From assembly GCA_003696465.1 (NCBI GenBank), contig RFHG01000005.1, positions 1 to 7,591 of the forward strand: a stretch of 7,591 nucleotides of DNA, in the 5' to 3' direction. The notes beneath the pieces are model-generated. The model was not told the origin of the DNA, made no database searches, and saw only the letters and a program-made list of their open reading frames with translations. Source of the DNA: Gammaproteobacteria bacterium (lineage in GTDB: Bacteria; Pseudomonadota; Gammaproteobacteria; J044). This document shows positions 1 to 7,591 of the stretch, in pieces (the stretch's first letter is position 1; every line of letters begins with the position of its first letter). The position numbers were made by a program, and so were the translations under genes.

Positions 1-276
<276 letters not shown>

Positions 277-450
277 GGAACGGTTCCAATCCTTGATGAT
301 GTGCTCAAGATTATTGCACAGCGGCCGATGGAAGGATTGGGCTTTGGTACCTTGCAGTGCCAGCAAAGGCGCCTTAAATTCGAAAACGGAGGAAATTCGC
401 AAGGGAGGTGCCCGGAGAGATTTACCACAGCAAAGTTCCAGGGGGAACCA
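277..450. promoter_or_regulatory. Divergent intergenic region between the moxR-like and chemoreceptor genes
   Basis: This 174-bp spacer must hold the promoters for both divergent genes. It is more AT-rich than its surroundings in the 370-440 stretch. Seen in it: an inverted repeat GGAACgGTTCC (277-287) touching the moxR-like start codon, an inverted repeat GTTCC-AGGG-GGAAC (435-448) covering the ribosome binding site of the chemoreceptor gene, and two imperfect tandem copies of an AAATTCG...GAGG unit (376-392 and 393-408). I looked for sigma-28, sigma-54 and strong sigma-70 promoter matches and did not find a convincing one, so no promoter is called. Confidence 0.5.
376..408. repeat. Two imperfect tandem repeats of about 16-17 bp
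   Basis: The units AAATTCGAAAACGGAGG (376-392) and AAATTCGCAAGGGAGG (393-408) abut directly and share the AAATTCG start and the GAGG end. They lie about 45-75 bp upstream of the chemoreceptor start codon, where an activator or repressor site would be plausible. That function is inference only; two short copies can also arise by chance slippage. Confidence 0.4.
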
Positions 451-2505
451 ATGAAGAAGAACTACCCCGTCACCGGTCACGAAGTCGCCATGGGCGACGA
501 CGAGACCCTCATCTCCACCACTGACCTCAAGGGCCGGATCACCTATGTCAATCCGGCCTTCGTGCGCATCAGCGGGTTTTCCGAGGAGGAGCTGCTCGGC
601 GCCTCGCACAATATTGTGCGCCATCCCGACATGCCGCCGCAGGCCTTCGAGGATCTGTGGAATACCATCAAGGCCGGGCAGGCCTGGCAGGGCATCGTCA
701 AGAATCGGACCAAGAGCGGAGATCACTACTGGGTCGAGGCCTTTGTCACCCCCATCTTCGAAAAGGGGCAGGTCGTGGGCTACCAGTCGGTGCGCAGCAA
801 GCCAACGCGAGAGCAGATCGAAAAGGCCGAACGGCTATACGAGAAACTCAACCAGGATTCAAGCCGCAAGCTGAAAAAGCCGCTGCGTATTGACCGCCTT
901 GGGCTGGGCACGCGCATGTGGCTCGGGCTGGGCGTGATGGCACTCATGCTGCTGGCCATCATGGGGCTGGTGCAATACGAGGCCACGCGACTCACGGAAG
1001 AGGTGGGCCTCATGGCCAATCAGGGCGCCAGTATTGAACTTGTACAGCATGCCCTGAACGAGATTGCGCAGACACGCACCCGCGTGCTGGGCCTGTCTGC
1101 CCTGCTGCTGATCGGCATGGGGCTCATGGCATGGCGTATCCAGCGCGTGCTGCTGGGCCCGCTCAAGATTCTGAAGGACATCGCCATGGGGATTGCCAGC
1201 GGTGAGCTGGAGCAGCACATCAAGGTCAAGACTCGTGACGAGATGGGACAGCTGTTCCTCGCCATGAAGCTGATGCAGGCGCGGTTGAAGACCGTGATCG
1301 AACAGATCCTGAATTCGTCCAACCGCGCCACGGCGCTGGCCGAGGACTTCCGCCGCACGGCCCAGGAGACGGCCCAGCACCTGCAGACCCAGCAGGCCGA
1401 GACCGAGCAGGTGGCCACCGCCATGAACGAGATGACCGCCACCGTGGCCGAGGTGGCGCGCAATACCGAACAGGCGGCCGGTGCGGCCCACCAGGCCATG
1501 AACGAGGTCGACAGCGGATCGGCCACGGTGGATGCAGTGCGCAATGCCATCAATGCCCTGGCCAGCGAGGTCGAGACCTCGGCGCAGTCGGTGCTCGAAC
1601 TGGAAGGCAAGAGCCAGAACATCAGCAACATCTTGGAGGTCATTCGCGGCATTGCCGAGCAGACCAACCTGCTGGCGCTCAATGCCGCCATCGAGGCCGC
1701 ACGTGCCGGCGAGCAGGGCAGGGGTTTTGCGGTGGTGGCCGACGAGGTGCGCAGCCTCGCCAAGCGCACCCAGGACGCGACGGTGGAGATCAAGGAGGTG
1801 ATCGATGAACTGCAGGGTGGCATTGGTGAGGTGGTCGAGGTGATGCAGCGCGGGCGCGAGCAGGCCGACCTGGCCGTGACCCAGGCCGGAGAGGCCGATG
1901 TCTCGCTGCAGACCATCCGCGATGCCGTGCATCACATCAACGAGATGAATGCCCAGATCGCAACCGCCGCCACCGAGCAGGAGGCGGTGGCCGAGGAGAT
2001 GAACCGCAACATCGTGACCATCAGCCAGATGACGGCCGAGGTGGCCGAGCATGCCGATCACAATGCCCATGCCAGTGCCGATCTGGCCACCGTGCTGGGG
2101 CAGTTGCAGGAACAGCTGGGCGTGTTCCACATCCGCACCAGCAGTCACTTCGACTTCGAGAAGGCCAAGGCGGCACATCTGGCGTGGAAGGGCCGGCTGC
2201 GCAATTACCTGGATGGCGACAAGAGCGCCCTGACGAAGGATCAGGCCGTGTCGCACCGGCATTGCGTGCTCGGCAAGTGGTACTACGCCGAAGGCATGCA
2301 ACACTATGGCGACCTGCCCGAGTTCAAGGACATCGAACCGCCCCATGCCGAGCTGCACAACATCATCAAGGAGATCCTGAACCTCAAGGAAGCCGGCCGG
2401 GATGACGAGGCCGAGGAACTCTACAAGCAGGTGGAGCCGCTTTCCAGGCGCATCGTCAGCCTGCTCGACGAGGTTGAGCGCAAGGCACAACAGCAGGCTG
2501 GCTGA
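451..2505 (+). CDS. Aer-like PAS methyl-accepting chemotaxis protein with C-terminal CZB zinc-binding domain (684 aa)
   Basis: This is a membrane chemoreceptor that should signal through CheW/CheA to the flagellar motor. Domains in order: an Aer-type PAS at about 10-118, with ISTTDLKGRITYVN, HNIVRHPDMP (R57, H58, D60) and NRTKSGDHYWV closely matching the FAD-binding PAS of E. coli Aer; a membrane anchor of two helices at about 155-175 and 211-228 with a ~35-residue loop; HAMP at about 229-285; the MCP signalling domain with its conserved hairpin tip at about 396-440 (GIAEQTNLLALNAAIEAARA); and a C-terminal CZB domain at about 566-650 with candidate zinc ligands H576, H602, C605 and H632 (HRHCVLGKWYY). 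It ends in KAQQQAG, so no CheR-tethering pentapeptide is seen. The ATG at 451 is chosen because it follows AGGGGG with suitable spacing and places the PAS as in Aer; the reading frame stays open upstream only across the opposite-strand moxR-like gene. The likely role is energy/redox or aerotaxis sensing, with zinc or oxidant sensing through CZB. No che genes are nearby. Confidence 0.95.
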   Translation: MKKNYPVTGHEVAMGDDETLISTTDLKGRITYVNPAFVRISGFSEEELLGASHNIVRHPDMPPQAFEDLWNTIKAGQAWQGIVKNRTKSGDHYWVEAFVTPIFEKGQVVGYQSVRSKPTREQIEKAERLYEKLNQDSSRKLKKPLRIDRLGLGTRMWLGLGVMALMLLAIMGLVQYEATRLTEEVGLMANQGASIELVQHALNEIAQTRTRVLGLSALLLIGMGLMAWRIQRVLLGPLKILKDIAMGIASGELEQHIKVKTRDEMGQLFLAMKLMQARLKTVIEQILNSSNRATALAEDFRRTAQETAQHLQTQQAETEQVATAMNEMTATVAEVARNTEQAAGAAHQAMNEVDSGSATVDAVRNAINALASEVETSAQSVLELEGKSQNISNILEVIRGIAEQTNLLALNAAIEAARAGEQGRGFAVVADEVRSLAKRTQDATVEIKEVIDELQGGIGEVVEVMQRGREQADLAVTQAGEADVSLQTIRDAVHHINEMNAQIATAATEQEAVAEEMNRNIVTISQMTAEVAEHADHNAHASADLATVLGQLQEQLGVFHIRTSSHFDFEKAKAAHLAWKGRLRNYLDGDKSALTKDQAVSHRHCVLGKWYYAEGMQHYGDLPEFKDIEPPHAELHNIIKEILNLKEAGRDDEAEELYKQVEPLSRRIVSLLDEVERKAQQQAG

Positions 2506-2520
2506 GCGACGGTCGTTCTG

Positions 2521-2549
2521 CTGCGCCGCGGCATTGGGCCGCGGCGCAG
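2521..2549. terminator. Perfect 12-bp GC hairpin between convergent genes, possible bidirectional terminator
   Basis: CTGCGCCGCGGC (2521-2532) is followed by loop ATTGG and its exact complement GCCGCGGCGCAG (2538-2549). It begins 16 bp after the chemoreceptor stop codon and ends 7 bp past the stop codon of the opposite-strand repeat-protein gene, so it sits exactly where a shared terminator would be expected. No T-run follows the stem on either strand, so it is not a textbook intrinsic terminator. It could instead be a 3'-end stabilising hairpin. Confidence 0.55.
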
Positions 2550-2556
2550 CGGGTGA

Positions 2557-3039
2557 TTACCGCCAGTAACGCGGCATGGGGCGGGGGCCGGCCACCGGCC
2601 GGATCGGTGGACGCGGCCGCCAGTGACCCTGCTGCCAGCGCCGGTCCCAGCGGCGATCGAAACGCTGGCCCTTGCGATCGAGACGATGATCGATGCGGTC
2701 GCCCCTGCGGTCGAGACGGGCATTGATGCGGTCACCCTTGCGATCCAGACGCCGCTCGATGCGGTCACCCTTGCGGTCGAGGTGCGCGGCGGCCTGTTCA
2801 TGACCCGTCTCGGCGGCCCGTTCCGCACGCCTGTCCAACTGGTCATTGATGCGCGCTCCCCGGAGGTCGAGGCGGGTGTCGATGCGATCACCACGGCGAT
2901 CGAACCGGTCCTCGATGCGGTCGCCCTTTCGGTCGAGCCGCGCCTCTACCCGATCTCCCGGGTCGCTGGCCTGTACGGGCAACACGGTGAGCAGGCAGCA
3001 GGCGGCGCCCAGCAGGGTGATGAAACGCTTCTTGTCCAT
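2557..3039 (-). CDS. Exported Arg/Asp-rich hendecad-repeat protein of unknown function (160 aa)
   Basis: I do not recognise a named family. Seen: an N-terminal signal peptide (MDKKRF, hydrophobic core, VQA/S cleavage after residue 24), then nine 11-residue repeats of consensus DR(I/V)(E/D)xRLDRKG. Repeats 1-4 span residues 29-72, an 8-residue irregular spacer (73-80) breaks the register, and repeats 5-9 span 81-135. A Trp/Pro/Arg-rich tail (136-160) ends in RYWR. The mature chain has about 37 Arg and 21 Asp in 136 residues and is clearly net basic. Hydrophobic residues fall at repeat positions 3 and 7, a 4-7-4-7 spacing that fits an amphipathic helix or 11-residue coiled coil, although a Gly ends most units. 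The start at 3039 is chosen for its AGAGGAG ribosome binding site 7 nt upstream and because it gives an intact signal peptide; a longer in-frame start at 3138 would bury that signal. The inferred location is periplasm or outside, with a possible structural or polyanion-binding role. That role is speculative. Confidence 0.85.
   Translation of the reverse strand: MDKKRFITLLGAACCLLTVLPVQASDPGDRVEARLDRKGDRIEDRFDRRGDRIDTRLDLRGARINDQLDRRAERAAETGHEQAAAHLDRKGDRIERRLDRKGDRINARLDRRGDRIDHRLDRKGQRFDRRWDRRWQQGHWRPRPPIRPVAGPRPMPRYWR
2635..2955 (-). repeat. 33-bp coding repeats (nine units) within the exported repeat-protein gene
   Basis: The DNA encoding the DRIxxRLDRKG units repeats every 33 bp. Four units occupy 2824-2955 and five occupy 2635-2799, separated by a 24-bp irregular stretch (2800-2823). 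On the plus strand the recurring core reads like GATGCGGTCACCCTTGCGAT. The units differ at several positions, mostly in line with codon-level divergence, so the array is not a recent perfect duplication. The repeat keeps several other frames open across this stretch, including on the opposite strand; those are treated as shadows. Confidence 0.8.
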
Positions 3040-3046
3040 GTGGGTA

Positions 3047-3053
3047 CTCCTCT
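3047..3053 (-). promoter_or_regulatory. Ribosome binding site of the repeat-protein gene
   Basis: On the minus strand AGAGGAG lies 7 nt before the ATG at 3039. This strong Shine-Dalgarno sequence decides the start, ruling against the longer in-frame alternative at 3138. Confidence 0.75.
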
Positions 3054-3155
3054 GTTTTTGCGGGTTTGCATCCATGACAACGCATCGCCGGTCATGCGGT
3101 TGACAGGATATGGCCCGCTTGAGCCCGGGCCGGTGCATGCGTAAGATTCCGTAAA

Positions 3156-3314
3156 GGAAGCTCTGATTAATTCTGCGCGGGCAGATTGCGGTGAAAAATC
3201 ATCCAGTTCAAGGCGCGGGTCGCACGTAATAGCGGGCTATTGCGGAGAGTCGCAACGCGGAAATGGGTGATTTGGCGCCGCAAGATGCCGTGTTACGAAT
3301 TGATCAGGGCTTCC
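3156..3314. mobile_element. 159-bp palindromic MITE-like element with 18-bp terminal inverted repeats
   Basis: The left end GGAAGCTCTGATTAATTC (3156-3173) and the reverse complement of the right end, GGAAGCCCTGATCAATTC (3297-3314), differ at only 2 of 18 positions. The symmetry continues inward: a TTGCGG-rich block near 3185-3205 is mirrored near 3260-3285, and the centre is AATAGC-GG-GCTATT (3228-3241), which coincides with the midpoint of the two ends. The whole element could fold into one long imperfect hairpin. It has no coding capacity. A small palindromic non-coding unit with terminal inverted repeats fits a miniature inverted-repeat transposable element mobilised in trans by a transposase that is not in this window. 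I could not see a clear target-site duplication (flanks GTAAA and TCAACA), so the insertion may be old, or the element may be a dispersed repeat of another kind. Confidence 0.75.
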
Positions 3315-3326
3315 TCAACAAACAGG

Positions 3327-3334
3327 GGGGAGGG
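3327..3334 (+). promoter_or_regulatory. Ribosome binding site of the AGCS symporter gene
   Basis: GGGGAGGG lies 4-5 nt before the ATG at 3339. It supports that start over an in-frame start near 3240, which would lie inside the palindromic element and add 33 unrelated residues. Confidence 0.7.
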
Positions 3335-3338
3335 ACAA

Positions 3339-4895
3339 ATGGCTGCATACTCGGGCAAGGGTCGCATTCGTGCGTCGATTTCACTGTTGTTCTTGCTGGT
3401 CCTCATCCCGCTGCCGGTGCTGGCAGCCGACAATGGCCAGTCAACCCTGCTCAACGAGCTGTTTGGGCAGATCAACGGGTTCCTCGCCCAGATCCTCTTC
3501 TTCGATGTGCTGTTCTTCATCGAGGATGCCCAGTTTCCCTTCATCGTCGCCTGGCTGATTGCCGCCGGTGTGTATCTCACCCTGCGCATGAGCTTCATCA
3601 ACCTGCGCATGTTTCGCCATGCCTGGCACATCATCCGCGGACGCTATACAAAGCCGGGAGATCTGGGCGAGGTCACCCCCTTCCAGGCCCTGACCACGGC
3701 GCTTTCGGCCACGGTGGGACTGGGCAACATTGCCGGGGTGGCGATTGCCGTGGGCGTGGGTGGGCCCGGCGCCACCTTCTGGATGATCATTGCCGGCCTC
3801 ATTGGCATGACGACCAAGTTTACCGAGGCCACCCTGGCCCAGACCTATCGCGAGGTTCGCCCCGACGGCCATATCATGGGCGGGGCGATGGAATACCTTT
3901 CCCGTGGCCTGGCCGACCATGGACTCGCCCGTGCCGGGCGCTGGCTGGCCGTGCTCTTCTGCCTGATGGCCATTGGCGCCTCACTGGGAGGCGGCAATGC
4001 CTTCCAGGTGAGCCAGTCGCTGAGCGCGGTCAAGCAGAGCGTGCCGCTGCTGCAGAGCCAGCCCTGGATCTATGGCGTGGTGATGGCCACGCTGGTGGCC
4101 ATTGTCATCATCGGCGGCATCCGGCGCATCGCGCATGTGGCCGAGGCCATCGTGCCGACCATGGTCATCGTCTATCTGGGCGCCTGCCTGTTCATCATCC
4201 TGGCCAATGCCGAACGGGTGCCGGAGGTATTCGGACTCATCGTGAGCGAGGCCTTCAGCTTCAAGGCGGGGATGGGGGGCTTCCTCGGCGTGGTCATGAT
4301 GGGCTTCAAGCGTGCCGCCTTCTCCAGCGAGGCTGGCATCGGTTCGGCGGCCATTGCCCATGCCGCGGCCAAGACGCCCTACCCGGTCCGGCAGGGTATC
4401 GTGGCACTGATGGAGCCGTTCATCGATACCGTGGTGATCTGTACCATGACCGCGCTCGTGATCATCATCACCGGGGTGTACAACGCCCCCGAGCATGCGG
4501 CCCTGGTGCAGGCCAATCAGGGGGCCGCGCTCACCTCGAAGGCCTTCGGCTCGGTCATTTCCTGGTTCCCCTACATCCTCACATTTTCGGTGGTGCTGTT
4601 TTCCTTCAGTACCATGATTTCCTGGTCGTACTATGGCGAGCGCTGCTGGAGCTGGCTGTTCGGCGAGTGTGCCTCGCTGGTCTATCGCCTGATCTTCGTG
4701 GCCTTTGTCTTCATCGGTTCGGTGACCAGCGCGACCAATATCCTCGATTTCAGCGACCTGCTGCTGCTGGGCATGTCCTTCCCCAACCTGATCGGGCTCT
4801 ACATCCTGAGCGGCAAGGTGCGGCGCATGCTCGACGAATACCTGCAGCGCCTGCGCAGCGGCGAGCTGGACCGCGAGGTGCGCGAGGCGGCCTGA
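3339..4895 (+). CDS. Alanine/glycine:cation (Na+/H+) symporter, AGCS family (518 aa)
   Basis: This is a polytopic inner-membrane carrier expected to take up alanine or glycine with Na+ (or H+). Seen: many hydrophobic segments, with the family core TVGLGNIAGVAIA followed by VGGPGATFWM at about residues 125-149, the (K/R)xxFSSEAGIGSA motif at about 325-337, and FSTMISWSYYGERC at about 423-436, all conserved in AGCS carriers (AlsT/DagA/AgcS type). The N-terminus has a basic stretch and a hydrophobic LLFLLVLIPLPVLAA segment (about 16-30) resembling a cleavable signal or an extra membrane helix. The soluble C-terminal tail is charged (about 492-518). Length is in the normal family range. The start at 3339 is supported by GGGGAGGG immediately upstream. 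The gene stands alone between a palindromic element and convergent glgP, so context does not indicate its substrate. No glycine-riboswitch-like structure was recognised upstream. Confidence 0.95.
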   Translation: MAAYSGKGRIRASISLLFLLVLIPLPVLAADNGQSTLLNELFGQINGFLAQILFFDVLFFIEDAQFPFIVAWLIAAGVYLTLRMSFINLRMFRHAWHIIRGRYTKPGDLGEVTPFQALTTALSATVGLGNIAGVAIAVGVGGPGATFWMIIAGLIGMTTKFTEATLAQTYREVRPDGHIMGGAMEYLSRGLADHGLARAGRWLAVLFCLMAIGASLGGGNAFQVSQSLSAVKQSVPLLQSQPWIYGVVMATLVAIVIIGGIRRIAHVAEAIVPTMVIVYLGACLFIILANAERVPEVFGLIVSEAFSFKAGMGGFLGVVMMGFKRAAFSSEAGIGSAAIAHAAAKTPYPVRQGIVALMEPFIDTVVICTMTALVIIITGVYNAPEHAALVQANQGAALTSKAFGSVISWFPYILTFSVVLFSFSTMISWSYYGERCWSWLFGECASLVYRLIFVAFVFIGSVTSATNILDFSDLLLLGMSFPNLIGLYILSGKVRRMLDEYLQRLRSGELDREVREAA

Positions 4896-4938
4896 GGGCG
4901 CGCCTGCCCCGTGGCCATTGCCGCAGGAGCAGGGGGAC

Positions 4939-7450
<2,512 letters not shown>

Positions 7451-7458
<8 letters not shown>

Positions 7459-7591
7459 GGTTGTCTCCTCCGTCGGGCGCATGGCCCTGATACAGCGCAA
7501 GATAGGCCCGGGCACTGCGGGGCCAGCCGTGATCCTCGTTCATGCCGTGTTCGACCAGTCGCAGCCAGGTCCGGCGGTCGCGGTAGCAGGC
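7451..7591 (-). CDS. glgA: C-terminal end of a glycogen synthase (46 residues; 5' part outside window)
   Basis: The minus-strand frame entering at 7591 reads 46 codons and stops at the TGA at 7453-7451. The peptide contains YRDRRTWLRLVEHGMNEDHG followed by WPRSARAYLALYQ, matching the usual GT5 glycogen/starch synthase C-terminus (a W...L...GM..D..W..SA..Y..LY pattern). A hydrophilic tail, GHAPDGGDNHG, follows. The position directly upstream of glgP, with an 8-bp overlap, strongly supports this: GlgA would elongate glucan from ADP-glucose and GlgP would degrade it. The identification rests on a short tail, so another glycosyltransferase remains possible. The Shine-Dalgarno sequence of glgP (7466-7471) lies inside this coding sequence. 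Confidence 0.75.

Noticed and set aside
859..2490. 543-residue open frame antisense to the chemoreceptor gene
   Set aside because: It mirrors a high-GC coding region with strong codon bias; its Leu/Gly/His-rich composition has no domain signature, while the plus strand encodes clear PAS, HAMP, MCP and CZB domains.
3100..3105. Perfect TTGACA -35 hexamer upstream of the symporter gene
   Set aside because: No acceptable -10 box lies 16-18 bp downstream; the nearest TA-rich hexamer, TAAGAT, is about 36 bp away.
3112..3131. GGCCCG/CGGGCC hairpin with 8-nt loop between the repeat-protein gene and the palindromic element
   Set aside because: A 6-bp GC stem without T-tract in GC-rich DNA is readily expected by chance and is not at the 3' end of any gene.
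2623..3144. Plus-strand open frame with repetitive IDAV/LAVE-type translation opposite the exported repeat protein
   Set aside because: The 33-bp period keeps several frames open automatically. Only the minus-strand frame has a strong ribosome binding site, a signal peptide and a coherent stop placement beside the hairpin.
3139..3338. Glycine riboswitch or similar leader RNA upstream of the amino-acid symporter
   Set aside because: The sequence is explained by a near-complete palindrome with terminal inverted repeats; no glycine aptamer core pattern could be recognised.
4896..4938. Possible terminator in the 43-bp gap between the convergent symporter and glgP genes
   Set aside because: Only a weak, bulged stem (CCTGC 4903-4907 with GCAGG 4923-4927) can be drawn and no T-run follows on either strand.

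Overview
This is a GC-rich chromosomal segment from a proteobacterium. The E. coli-Aer-like PAS domain, the AGCS symporter and the glgA-glgP pair suggest a gammaproteobacterium, possibly a sulfur-oxidiser/Chromatiales-type lineage. That lineage guess is inference, not something I can verify here. Five protein genes are supported besides one gene fragment at each edge counted among them as partials: four complete CDSs (chemoreceptor, repeat protein, symporter, phosphorylase) and two cut genes (MoxR-type ATPase, glycogen synthase tail).

Left part (1-2505): the 5' part of a MoxR-type AAA+ ATPase gene runs leftward off the window. It is divergent from an Aer-like methyl-accepting chemotaxis protein. 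The receptor combines an N-terminal FAD-type PAS domain, a two-helix membrane hairpin, HAMP, the signalling hairpin and a C-terminal CZB zinc-binding domain. The 174-bp divergent spacer carries a GGAAC/GTTCC inverted repeat immediately next to each of the two start codons and a short tandem repeat.

Middle part (2506-3338): a perfect 12-bp GC hairpin separates the receptor gene from a convergent gene for a small exported protein. That protein is made almost entirely of 11-residue Arg/Asp-rich repeats of the form DRIxxRLDRKG. Beyond it lies a 159-bp nearly complete palindrome with 18-bp terminal inverted repeats, which looks like a MITE-type non-autonomous element. It ends 24 bp before the start codon of the next gene.

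Right part (3339-7591): an alanine/glycine:cation symporter (AGCS family) gene converges on glgP (glycogen phosphorylase). glgP follows, with an 8-bp overlap, what looks like the end of a glycogen synthase gene (glgA). The last two form a translationally coupled glycogen synthesis/breakdown unit. The remaining genes show no obvious shared pathway.

The least explained features are the hendecad-repeat exported protein, the palindromic element in front of the symporter gene, and the Aer-PAS plus CZB receptor architecture. I see no tRNA, rRNA, CRISPR, phage or defence genes.
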